This document shows positions 1-9,672 of a stretch of DNA of 64,000 bases, piece after piece. The position numbers and the translations under genes are program-made. The notes under the pieces were generated by a model, which was not told where the DNA came from, did not search any database, and saw only the letters and a list, made by a program, of their open reading frames with translations. The DNA is from Mesorhizobium sp. B2-7-2 (GTDB taxonomy: Bacteria; Pseudomonadota; Alphaproteobacteria; Rhizobiales; Rhizobiaceae). How positions within the stretch are numbered: the stretch's first letter is position 1; each line of letters starts with the position of its first letter. The stretch covers positions 1-64,000 of the forward strand of contig NZ_VFTZ01000021.1 in assembly GCF_006440775.1 (NCBI RefSeq). The letters run 5' to 3'.

Positions 1-45
1 AGCTTCGCTCCTGCTCCGCCCTGGAATGACGATCGCGATGGCGTT
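1..45. repeat. Partial copy of bipartite palindromic repeat (family C)
   Basis: The first 45 bases match the right-hand arm of the longer elements at 2503-2714 and 13121-13310, sharing the cores GCTTCGCTCC, TGCTCCGCC and GGAATGACGATCGCGA. Only the end of the element lies in the window. As with the other two copies it sits just beyond the 3' end of a gene, here the minus-strand gene ending at 114. Confidence 0.7.
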
Positions 46-113
46 TCGGCAATCTCCACGCATGCCACCAACGCAAAACAGAGCCGACCGGTCAAAATCC
101 CTGTGCAGTGCCA

Positions 114-599
114 CTAGCTACCTAGCGGATGCGGCATGTAGCCGACAAAGCCGGCAATCTTCCAGCGTCCGCCGACCTTGCGGCAGAAGTAGAGCGTCTG
201 CCATTTGAGCCGGTCGACGCCGCCGTCGGCCTTGGCGACCGAGCCGTCAAACTTCTTGTGCAGCACCGCGCGGTCGCCGTCGATGTCGATGTCGCGCATG
301 TTGGTGACGCGAAACAGCGCTTCGCGCAGCGGCTCGGCGAATTTCGTCGCCGCGGTTTCCTTGGCCTGCCGCAGCCATTCGTCGCGATAGACATCCAGCC
401 TGGGGAACTGCAGCCGCCAGGCATCTGCGTTGGCAAGGAAATGCGCATGCATGCCGAAGAAGCTTTCCGCGATGAAATCGTCCTCGACCATCGACCAGTC
501 CTGACCGAGGAAGGCATCGATGTCGCGCCGCACCAGCATTTCCCACAGCGCGTGGCGGTCGGCATCGCCTTCCGGAAACGGATTCTTGTCGAAGGTCAT
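114..599 (-). CDS. NTF2-like / SnoaL-type protein
   Basis: A 161-residue soluble protein with no signal peptide or membrane segment. The pattern of an N-terminal helical part followed by strands carrying VLHKKFDGSV, WQTLYFCRKVGGRWKIAGF is typical of the NTF2-like (SnoaL/ketosteroid isomerase) alpha+beta fold. Members act as small-molecule enzymes or as binding domains, and the substrate cannot be read from the sequence. The ATG at 599 is preceded by GGGAGA about seven bases away. It is transcribed away from the RidA gene at 789. The function is unknown beyond the fold. Confidence 0.75.
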   Translation of the reverse strand: MTFDKNPFPEGDADRHALWEMLVRRDIDAFLGQDWSMVEDDFIAESFFGMHAHFLANADAWRLQFPRLDVYRDEWLRQAKETAATKFAEPLREALFRVTNMRDIDIDGDRAVLHKKFDGSVAKADGGVDRLKWQTLYFCRKVGGRWKIAGFVGYMPHPLGS

Positions 600-788
600 G
601 CCGGATCTCCCTCATATGCGCGGCCGATTTCAAGCCGCGTCGAGCGCAAGATGCTCAGGCTTCTGTAATAAAGCAACATGGATTTCGAAAGAATGTTGCT
701 TTCCGACATTGGCTCTAGGAGGATCGTGCCGACAGGCGTAGACGGCTATGTAACCCCGTTCCCGTCAGTCGATAGAAGGAGGCTCCCC

Positions 789-1154
789 TTGTCCAAGCAG
801 TGCTTTGGGAAATCCCACGTTCCGCTCTCGCCCGCCGTCCGCGCCGGCGATTTCGTCTATATCTCCGGCCAGGTGCCGGTGGGCAGCGACGGGCTCGTGG
901 TCAAGGGCGGCATCGCCGAGCAGGCCGAGGAGGTGCTGCAGAACGTCAAGGCGGCCCTGGCGCTCGCCGGCTGCACCATGGACGATGTGGTGAAGACCAC
1001 CGTCTGGCTGGAGGACGCACGCGATTTCGGCACATTCAACACCGTTTATGCAAAACATTTCCCGAAGGATCCGCCAGCGCGCACCACGGTCGAATCGCGC
1101 CTGATGATCGACATCAAGATCGAAGTCGAAGCCGTCGCCTATCGGCCGGTCTGA
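789..1154 (+). CDS. RidA family (YjgF/YER057c/UK114) protein
   Basis: This is a 121-residue RidA-type protein; the family deaminates reactive enamine/imine intermediates. The signature lies in the C-terminal half (VVKTTVWLEDARDF then PPARTTVESRLM), with the substrate-binding Arg in PPARTT. I chose the TTG at 789 because a near-perfect ribosome-binding site AGAAGGAGG (774-782) lies six bases upstream and the product then has the usual family length. An ATG at 678 in the same frame would add 37 residues with no family counterpart. The downstream amidohydrolase may share its transcript, although a palindromic repeat lies between them. Confidence 0.88.
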   Translation: MSKQCFGKSHVPLSPAVRAGDFVYISGQVPVGSDGLVVKGGIAEQAEEVLQNVKAALALAGCTMDDVVKTTVWLEDARDFGTFNTVYAKHFPKDPPARTTVESRLMIDIKIEVEAVAYRPV

Positions 1155-1176
1155 TCGCCCGGTCGGATCGCTTGAA

Positions 1177-1246
1177 GCAATTCCAGGAAAAGTGCTTAGC
1201 GGTTATGTTCGGCGACTTCGCCGTAGCCTTCCGTCCGGAATTGCGT
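1177..1246. repeat. Palindromic repeat, family A, with 24-nt extra segment
   Basis: The outer parts match the family seen at 14798, 38195 and 40231: GCAATTCCAGGAAAAGTG on the left and TTCCGTCCGGAATTGCGT on the right, which can pair at their ends. Unlike the other copies, about 24 bases (about 1206-1229) interrupt the normal CGGTTTTCCG loop, and they contain their own small hairpin GGCG-actt-CGCC. The element lies between the RidA and amidohydrolase genes. Confidence 0.7.
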
Positions 1247-1272
1247 GAAACGAACAAACAGCGAGGGCACCG

Positions 1273-2512
1273 ATGCAGTTCGATCTCCTGATCAAGGGCG
1301 GGCGCCTCATCGATCCCGCATCGGGCCTGAACGCGCCACGCGATGTTGCCATTGCCGATGGCCGCGTCGCTTCGATCGATGCCGCCATCGACGCCGAGGC
1401 GGCGGGTGAAGTCGTCGACGCCAGGGATTGCATCGTCACGCCCGGCCTCATCGACCTTCACAGCCACGTCTACTGGGGCGGCACCTCGCTCGGCGTCGAT
1501 GCCGACCGGCTCGCCGCCAAGAGCGGAACCACCACCTTTATCGATGCCGGCAGCGCCGGCGCCGGCAATTTCCTGGGCTTCCGCCGCCACGTCATCGAGC
1601 GCTCGAAGGTCCGCATCCTCGCTTACGTCAACATCTCCTTTGCAGGCATATTCGGCTTCGCCAAGACAGTGTCGGTCGGCGAATGCGGCGACCTCAGGCT
1701 TTGCGAGCCGCGCGAGACGGTTGCCGCGGTGCGCGAGCACGCCGATATCGTCGTCGGCGTCAAGGTCCGCTCCGGCAAGCATGCCGGCGGCTCGAGCGGC
1801 ATCGCGCCGGTCGACCTCGCGCTCGAAGCCGCCGACAAGGCCGGCCTGCCGCTGATGGGCGCATATCGACGAGCCGCCGCCCGGCCGCTCGGAAGTGCTG
1901 CCCAGGCTGCGCCGCGGCGACATTCTCACCCATTGCTTCCGGCCGTTTCCCAACGCGCCGGTCTTCGCCTCCGGAGCGGTGCGGCCGGACATGCGGCTGG
2001 CGCGCGAGCGCGGCGTCATCTTCGACATCGGCCACGGCATGGGTTCCTTCGACTTCGAGGTGGCGAAGGCGATGCTTGCCGAGGGCCTCGCGCCCGACGT
2101 CATCTCCAGCGACGTGCATCTCTACTGCGTCGACGGTCCGGCCTTCGACATCCTGGTCTGCATGTCGAAGCTCATGGCGCTCGGCATGCCGCTGGTCGAG
2201 GTTCTGCGCGCGGCGACGCAGCGGCCGGCGGAGGCGATCGCAAGGCCGGAGCTCGGCACGCTGAAGGTCGGCGGCGCCGGCGACGTCGCCGTGTTGAAGC
2301 TGCAGCCCGGCCGCTTCACTTTCGTTGACGCGGTCGGGGCGTCATTGATCGCGGATCAGCGGCTGGTCTCCAACGGCATTGTCATCGGCGGCAAATGGTG
2401 GCCGAACGAAGCGCCCGACCACAATGAGACGGAGCGCTTCGAGGCGCATGCGCACCATACGCATGTGGATGTGGCTGCGGGGCATTTTGGCCCATCATCG
2501 TCGTCATTCTAG
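1273..2512 (+). pseudogene. Amidohydrolase/deacetylase family metallohydrolase, frameshifted
   Basis: The product resembles the dihydroorotase-like amidohydrolase/deacetylase family. The first frame (from the ATG at 1273) carries the metal-binding motif GLIDLHSHVYWG and a probable carbamylated-lysine segment VVGVKVRSGKH, and matches up to KAGLPLMG. At about 1858-1866 homology passes to another frame, HIDEPPPGRSEVLPRLRRGD, which continues through ILTHCFRP and DVISSDVH to a stop at 2512. A loss of two bases or a gain of one in GGGCGCATATCG explains this. The restored protein would be about 413 residues. The last residues PSSSSF and the stop codon are encoded by the edge of the repeat that starts at 2503. 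This is either a true inactivation or a sequencing error. Confidence 0.85.
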
Positions 2513-2714
2513 GGCGGAGCGACGCGAAGCGGAGCGCAGACCCTAGAATCCATTCCGTGACTGTCGCCGAAGAATGCAGCGGTGTAGAATGGGGTTTGAG
2601 ACGATCCCGGCGAAGAATCCCGTTCTGGTCCGCTTGCACACGCCACGAATGTCACGGCATGTATCCTAGGGTCTGCGCGCGTCGCTTCGCTCCTTGCTCC
2701 GCCCTAGGATGACG
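2503..2714. repeat. Bipartite palindromic repeat (family C), full copy
   Basis: Two hairpins face each other. The left one has arms ATTCTAGGG (2506-2514) and CCCTAGAAT (2541-2549), and the right one ATCCTAGGG (2663-2671) and CCCTAGGAT (2702-2710). The left and right halves are themselves inverted copies of one another (GCGACGCGAAGCGGAGCGCA against TGCGCGCGTCGCTTCGCTCC). A related element lies at 13121-13310 and a partial one at 1-45. This copy fills the gap between two convergent genes and supplies the stop codon of the left one, so it may serve as a two-way terminator. Confidence 0.85.
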
Positions 2715-2718
2715 ACCG

Positions 2719-4509
2719 CTAGGTTCTCGCATTACTCGGCTCTCCATAAACCGGCGTCGCAATCCCCTCCATCCGCGCCTTGAGCTGCAGCGCAACGAAC
2801 TTCGAATAGAACCTCGACAGCGCCAGATTGCCGCCGTGGAACCACAGCGCTTCCTGCGCCGTCGGTTTCCACATGTTGCGCAATTCGCCCTGCCACGGAC
2901 CCGGATCGCCCTTCACGCCGGAGCCCAGGCCCCAGCACGGGCCGACCTTGTCGGCGACCTCGCGCGAGACGATGCCCGCAACCGTCTCGTTCATCGACTG
3001 GTAGCCGGTGCAGCAGACGATCGCGTCGACGGCGAGCTCGCTGCAGTCCTCGAACAGAATGCCGTCCGGCGTCAGCGACTTGATGCCGACGCCGCTTTTC
3101 ACCTTGATCTCGCCGTTCAGGATCAGCTCGCAGGCGCCGACATCGATATAGTAGCCGGAGCCTGTCCGGTAGGCCTTCATCAACAGCCCGGTTTCGTCGT
3201 CGCCGAAGTCGATGGCAAAGCCGCTGTCGCTGAGGCGCTGGTAGAAATCCGCGTCGCGCGCCCGGATCACATCATAGAGCGCGCGCTGGCCCTCCGGCAC
3301 CAGCGCGAAGGGCGTGGAGGCGACGATCATGTCGGCCTTGTCGGTGGTGATGCCGCGCGCCAGCGCCTTCTCCGAGAATATCTCGAAGCCGACATCCATC
3401 AGCGTGTCGGACTTCACCACCGTCGTCGGCGAGCGCTGCACCATGGTGACCTTGGCGCCCGCTTCCCACAGATCGACGCTGACATCGTGGCCTGAGCTTG
3501 CAGCACCTATCACCGCGACGCGCTTGCCGCGGAATTTCTCGCCGGTCGAATACTGGCTGGAATGCAAAAGCTCGCCCTTGAAGCTGTCGGCGCCGGGCAA
3601 TTCGATCCGCCGCGGCGGCCCGTATGCGCCGGTGGCGAAGACGATGTGCTTGGGCTTCAGCGTGACACGCTGGCCGACCCGGTCGACTACGACGGTCCAG
3701 GCCTTCTCGGCCTCGTCATAGGCGGCGTTGATGCATTTGGTTGCGACCCAATAGTTCAGCTCCATGACGCGTGTATACATCTCCAGCCAGTCGCCCATCT
3801 TGTCCTTGGGCGTGAAGACCGGCCAGTTTTCCGGGAACGGAACATAGGGCAGATGATCGTACCAGACCGGGTCGTGCAGCACGAGCGAGCGGTAGCGGTT
3901 GCGCCAGGAATCGCCGGCGCGCGCGTTCTTCTCGATGATCAGCGTCGGAACGCCGAGCTGGCGCAGCCGGGCGCCCAGCATGATGCCGCCCTGCCCGCCG
4001 CCGATCACCAGGCAGTAGGGCTGCTCGTGCACGCCGAGATCGCGCGCCTCGCGCGCCCGTGCTTCCGCCCAGGTCTCGCGCCCGGGATCGGCCTTGTGGC
4101 GGATGCCGAGCGGCCGCGCCGGCCCCTTCCGCTCCTCGAACCCCTTGAGCTCGCTCATCGCCGTGAACAGCGTGCGGCAGCGGCCGTCCTTGAGCCGCAG
4201 GATCCCCTCGCCGCGCGCCACCGCCGTCTCGAATGTGAACCAGGCTTCGACGGTGCCGTCGTCGACCCTGGGCTCCCCGGACATCCGCCAGTGCGATGGC
4301 TGCGCCGATGGCTGCGTGGCCTCCAGCATGTCGCGGATCGCCGCCTGTCCTTCCATGGTTTTGATGTTCCAGGTGAAGGTCAAGAGATCGCGCCAGTAGC
4401 AATCCTGCGCGAAGAGGTTCGTCGCCGCCTCGATATCGCCGGCCTCGAGCGCCCGGCCGAATGAGCCGAGCCAGGTTGCCGCCTGTTGCGATGGTGCGAT
4501 GTCGAGCAT
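2719..4509 (-). CDS. NTF2-like domain fused to flavin-dependent monooxygenase
   Basis: A 596-residue two-domain protein. Residues about 1-130 form an NTF2/SnoaL-like domain (FAQDCYWRDLLTFTWNIKT). The rest is an FMO/YUCCA-like NAD(P)/FAD oxidoreductase, with the FAD Rossmann motif VIGGGQGGIMLGARL, the FMO-type segment FKGELLHSSQYSTGEKFRGK, a second nucleotide-binding motif VAVIGAASSGHD and the late motif DAIVCCTGYQS. The family inserts one oxygen atom into small organic substrates using NADPH; the substrate here is unknown. I preferred the ATG at 4509, preceded by a purine-rich GAACGAAGAAAA, over an upstream start that would add 28 unconserved residues. No partner genes flank it. Confidence 0.88.
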   Translation of the reverse strand: MLDIAPSQQAATWLGSFGRALEAGDIEAATNLFAQDCYWRDLLTFTWNIKTMEGQAAIRDMLEATQPSAQPSHWRMSGEPRVDDGTVEAWFTFETAVARGEGILRLKDGRCRTLFTAMSELKGFEERKGPARPLGIRHKADPGRETWAEARAREARDLGVHEQPYCLVIGGGQGGIMLGARLRQLGVPTLIIEKNARAGDSWRNRYRSLVLHDPVWYDHLPYVPFPENWPVFTPKDKMGDWLEMYTRVMELNYWVATKCINAAYDEAEKAWTVVVDRVGQRVTLKPKHIVFATGAYGPPRRIELPGADSFKGELLHSSQYSTGEKFRGKRVAVIGAASSGHDVSVDLWEAGAKVTMVQRSPTTVVKSDTLMDVGFEIFSEKALARGITTDKADMIVASTPFALVPEGQRALYDVIRARDADFYQRLSDSGFAIDFGDDETGLLMKAYRTGSGYYIDVGACELILNGEIKVKSGVGIKSLTPDGILFEDCSELAVDAIVCCTGYQSMNETVAGIVSREVADKVGPCWGLGSGVKGDPGPWQGELRNMWKPTAQEALWFHGGNLALSRFYSKFVALQLKARMEGIATPVYGEPSNART

Positions 4510-4800
4510 TTTTCTTCGTTCCCTTTTTGCATGGTTACAGGCGGATTTTCGCGGCCAGACCAGCTCCGGCAACGCATAGCGCGCTCCCCGCACCCAAAGC
4601 GCGCCCAGTCAAAACCCCTATAGAATTCCTATATCTTTCCCACCCGCTCCGTCTCGAACCTTTATGGCGATCGGGTCCATATTTTCCTTCGAAAAACACT
4701 GCGAACCGCCGTCGCCGACAAGGCGACGTGGGTCCGCGTAGAGTTTTGAGCCCGCCACTGCGAGCCGGAAGCGCAAGGTGGAAAACAAGGAACGCCTGCC
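4510..4800 (+). promoter_or_regulatory. Leader/promoter region of the kdp locus
   Basis: This 291-base region separates the monooxygenase from the kdp genes, and the two are transcribed divergently. It contains a perfect 7-bp hairpin CGTCGCC-gacaa-GGCGACG at 4710-4728 and an AT-rich stretch near 4620-4700 that probably holds the promoter. I could not recognise a KdpE site or a known riboswitch class. The last bases carry AAGGAA ahead of the small gene at 4801. Confidence 0.35.
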
Positions 4801-4881
4801 ATGGACCTCATAGTTCTCGGGATCGGGATTTTATTCTTCGCCTTGTCCTTAGCCTACGTCAAAGCCTGCGACAGAATCTAA
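4801..4881 (+). CDS. Small single-span membrane protein upstream of kdpF
   Basis: A 26-residue reading frame starting MDLIVLGIGILFFALSL and ending AYVKACDRI, with one hydrophobic span and a short basic/acidic tail. It is preceded by AAGGAA and followed 15 bases later by kdpF. Short proteins of this form, with a C-[DE]-R tail, are to my recollection found upstream of kdpF in other proteobacteria, but I cannot search for them here. Its position suggests a role as an accessory peptide of the Kdp pump, by analogy with KdpF. That is inference. Confidence 0.6.
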   Translation: MDLIVLGIGILFFALSLAYVKACDRI

Positions 4882-4896
4882 GCAAGGGACCGTACC

Positions 4897-4986
4897 ATGC
4901 TTTTCGACTACATCCTCGGCGGCGCGGTGACCTTGTTCCTGCTTGCCTACCTTACCTATGCGCTCATCCGCCCAGAGCGCTTCTGA
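4897..4986 (+). CDS. kdpF: K+-transporting ATPase subunit KdpF
   Basis: A 29-residue single-span peptide with the typical KdpF form: a hydrophobic helix (YILGGAVTLFLLAYLTYAL) ending in IRPERF. KdpF stabilises the KdpFABC complex in the inner membrane. The start has AAGGGA upstream, and kdpA begins 21 bases after the stop. Confidence 0.88.
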   Translation: MLFDYILGGAVTLFLLAYLTYALIRPERF

Positions 4987-5007
4987 CCGGCACGCGGAGA
5001 GCCCATC

Positions 5008-6711
5008 ATGACTATAAATGGCTGGATACAGATCCTCGTCTATTGCGGGATCTTGGCCTTGCTCGTGAAGCCGCTCGGCTTCCATATGCACCGCGTCTTC
5101 AGCGGCGACCGCACCGTGCTGTCGCCGCTGCTCGTGCCGATCGAGCGCGGGCTCTATCGCCTCGCCGGAACGAGCGAAAAGGAAGAACAGCATTGGGCCG
5201 TCTACGCGACCGGCATGCTGCTCTTCAACCTCGCCGGTTTCCTCGTCCTTTATGCGCTGCAGCGGCTGCAGGGCGCCCTGCCCTTCAATCCGGCCGGGAT
5301 GACCGCGGTCGATCCTGAGCTTGCCTTCAACACCGCCGCCAGCTTCATCACCAATACCAATTGGCAGAACTACGGCGGCGAAAGCACGATGTCCTACCTC
5401 GTGCAGATGGCCGGCCTCACCGTTCAGAATTTCGTCTCGGCCGCCACCGGCATTGCCATCGCCATTGCCTTGATCCGCGGCTTTGCCCGCGCTTCCGGCA
5501 AGTCGATCGGCAATTTCTGGGTCGATCTCACCCGCTGCACGCTCTACGTGCTCCTGCCGATCTGCATTGTGCTGACGCTTGCCTATGTCTGGCTGGGCGT
5601 ACCGCAGACGCTCGGCGCCTATGTCGACGCCACCACGCTGGAAGGCGCCAAGCAGACGATCGCGCTCGGCCCGGTGGCCTCGCAGCTCGCCATAAAGATG
5701 CTCGGCACCAATGGCGGCGGCTTCTTCAATGCCAACTCGGCGCATCCGTTCGAGAACCCGGGCGCGATCTCCAACCTGATACAGATGCTGTCGATCTTCG
5801 CGCTCGGCGCCGGTCTCACCAACGTCTTCGGCCGCATGGTCGGCAGTGAGCGCCAGGGCTGGGCGATCCTTGCCTCGATGGGCGTGCTGTTCGTCGTTGG
5901 CGTTGCCGTCTGCTACTGGGCGGAAGCCGCCGGCAACCCGCTCGTCCATGCGCTCGGCATCGACGGCGGCAACATGGAAGGCAAGGAGACGCGCTTCGGC
6001 ATCGCCTTGTCGGCTCTCTTCGCCGTGATCACCACGGCCGCCTCCTGCGGTGCCGTCAACGCCATGCATGATAGCTTCACCGCGCTCGGCGGCATGATCC
6101 CGCTGATCAACATGCAGCTCGGCGAAGTCATTGTCGGCGGTGTCGGCGCCGGCTTTTACGGCATCCTGATGTTCGTCGTCCTCGCCGTCTTCGTCGCCGG
6201 CCTGATGGTCGGCCGCACGCCCGAATATCTCGGCAAGAAGATCGAGGCCAAGGAGGTCAAGATGGCGATGCTGGCGATCCTGTGCCTGCCGCTGGCGATG
6301 CTGATCTTCACGGCCATCGCGGTGGTCCTGCCGAGCGCCGTGGCCTCGATGGCCAATGCCGGCCCGCATGGCTTTACCGAGGTGCTTTATGCCTATACCT
6401 CGGCGGCCGCGAACAACGGCTCGGCCTTCGGCGGCCTCACCGGCAACACGCCCTGGTACAACGTCACCATCGGCGTCGGCATACTGATGGGCCGCTTTCT
6501 GGTCATCATCCCGGCTTTAGCCATCGCCGGCTCGCTGGCCGCGAAGAAGACCGTGCCCGCCTCCGCCGGCACTTTCCCGACCGACGGTACGCTGTTCGTC
6601 GGCCTCCTGGTGGGCGTCATCATCATCGTCGGCGGCCTCACCTTCTTCCCGTCGCTCGCCGTCGGTCCGATCGTCGAGCATCTGGCGATGATCCATGGAC
6701 AGACCTTCTGA
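5008..6711 (+). CDS. kdpA: K+-transporting ATPase channel-like subunit KdpA
   Basis: At 567 residues this has the normal KdpA length. It is a polytopic inner-membrane protein with about ten hydrophobic spans and four selectivity-filter-like loops, two of them clearly visible as [11 protein letters not shown] and [17 protein letters not shown] lies in the last loop region. KdpA selects K+ with high affinity and passes it to KdpB. The gene follows kdpF by 21 bases, and its end lies seven bases before the next small gene. It belongs to the kdpF-A-x-B-C unit, expected to be induced under K+ limitation by KdpDE encoded just downstream. Confidence 0.97.
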   Translation: MTINGWIQILVYCGILALLVKPLGFHMHRVFSGDRTVLSPLLVPIERGLYRLAGTSEKEEQHWAVYATGMLLFNLAGFLVLYALQRLQGALPFNPAGMTAVDPELAFNTAASFITNTNWQNYGGESTMSYLVQMAGLTVQNFVSAATGIAIAIALIRGFARASGKSIGNFWVDLTRCTLYVLLPICIVLTLAYVWLGVPQTLGAYVDATTLEGAKQTIALGPVASQLAIKMLGTNGGGFFNANSAHPFENPGAISNLIQMLSIFALGAGLTNVFGRMVGSERQGWAILASMGVLFVVGVAVCYWAEAAGNPLVHALGIDGGNMEGKETRFGIALSALFAVITTAASCGAVNAMHDSFTALGGMIPLINMQLGEVIVGGVGAGFYGILMFVVLAVFVAGLMVGRTPEYLGKKIEAKEVKMAMLAILCLPLAMLIFTAIAVVLPSAVASMANAGPHGFTEVLYAYTSAAANNGSAFGGLTGNTPWYNVTIGVGILMGRFLVIIPALAIAGSLAAKKTVPASAGTFPTDGTLFVGLLVGVIIIVGGLTFFPSLAVGPIVEHLAMIHGQTF

Positions 6712-6718
6712 GGTGACC

Positions 6719-6945
6719 ATGCCCCGCTTCAACGACATACGCCACAACGACCGTCCCCCGACCGGTGACGGAGCGCCCGACGACGGAAGGGACGAGAAGC
6801 CTCGTCCTTTCCCGACACTTTCAACCTTTCTCGGCATGGCGGCCGCGCTGTTCGTGTTGTGGCTGCTGGCCACCGGCCTGCCGCACCTGCTCCCGAAGAC
6901 CGAACTCCCGGCGCCGTCCAACATAACCGATACCGGAACCCAAAA

Positions 6946-6949
<4 letters not shown>
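6719..6949 (+). CDS. Small membrane protein inserted between kdpA and kdpB
   Basis: A 76-residue protein with a charged N-terminus rich in Asp, Arg and Pro, one hydrophobic span ([17 protein letters not shown], about residues 38-54) and a short polar tail. The ATG at 6719 follows a GAGGTG ribosome-binding site. The end overlaps the kdpB start as ATGA, a sign of translational coupling. The standard kdp operon has no gene here. I do not recognise a family. By position it is a candidate accessory subunit or assembly factor of the Kdp pump. Confidence 0.78.
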
Positions 6950-9042
<2,093 letters not shown>

Positions 9043-9054
9043 GGATTTGCCCCA

Positions 9055-9618
9055 ATGTTCAAGCAACTCAGGCCCGCTTTGGTCATGATCGTCTTCTTCA
9101 CGGTGCTGACCGGCCTCATCTATCCGATCGGCATGACCGGCATCGCCCAGGCGCTGTTTCCGAACCAGGCCAATGGCAGCCTTGTCGAAAAAGACGGCAA
9201 GGTCATCGGCTCCAGCCTGATCGGCCAGGCTTTCGCCGGCGACCGCTATTTCCACGGCCGGCCGTCGGCAGCCGGTGAAGGCTACGACGCCGCCGCCTCC
9301 GGCGGCTCGAATCTCGGTCCGAGCAATCCCAAGCTCATCGAGCGCGTCAAGGGCGACGCCGAGAAACTCAAGGCCGAAAACCCGAATGCGCCGGTGCCGA
9401 TGAACCTCGTCACCACCTCGGGCAGTGGTCTCGATCCCGACATCAGCCCGGACGCCGCCTATTTCCAGGTGCCGCGCGTCGCCAAGGCCCGCGGCGTGGA
9501 CGAGGCCAAGGTGAAGGCGCTCGTCGACAGCCATGTCGAGGAGCGCGAGCTTGGCGTCCTCGGCGAGCCGGTGGTCAACGTGCTGGCGCTGAACCTGGCC
9601 CTGGACGACGTGAAGTAA
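9055..9618 (+). CDS. kdpC: K+-transporting ATPase subunit KdpC
   Basis: A 187-residue protein with one N-terminal membrane span ([18 protein letters not shown]) and a periplasmic/outer-facing domain containing the conserved stretches [31 protein letters not shown] and [13 protein letters not shown]. This is full family length. KdpC assists ATP/K+ coupling in the complex. It is followed by a strong hairpin at 9626-9654, then kdpD. Confidence 0.97.
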   Translation: MFKQLRPALVMIVFFTVLTGLIYPIGMTGIAQALFPNQANGSLVEKDGKVIGSSLIGQAFAGDRYFHGRPSAAGEGYDAAASGGSNLGPSNPKLIERVKGDAEKLKAENPNAPVPMNLVTTSGSGLDPDISPDAAYFQVPRVAKARGVDEAKVKALVDSHVEERELGVLGEPVVNVLALNLALDDVK

Positions 9619-9625
9619 CCCGCCC

Positions 9626-9654
9626 GCGCCGGGGATCGACACGATCCCCGGCGC
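9626..9654 (+). terminator. 13-bp perfect hairpin between kdpC and kdpD
   Basis: The arms GCGCCGGGGATCG and CGATCCCCGGCGC pair perfectly around a three-base ACA loop. It begins eight bases after the kdpC stop. No T-run follows, so it is not a classical intrinsic terminator. It may reduce readthrough or stabilise the 3' end of the kdpFABC message, giving less KdpD/KdpE than pump. Confidence 0.6.
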
Positions 9655-9672
9655 AATTCATGATTGGACCTG

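Noticed and set aside
678-788. Upstream extension of the RidA frame from ATG 678
   Set aside because: The extension has no family counterpart, and a strong ribosome-binding site serves the TTG at 789.
4510-4800. K+- or c-di-AMP-responsive riboswitch in the kdp leader
   Set aside because: Only one small hairpin is clear, and the conserved bases of known classes are not recognisable.
4849-6369. Long minus-strand open frame (506 codons) opposite kdpA
   Set aside because: Composition is typical of antisense to high-GC genes, and the plus strand is KdpA.
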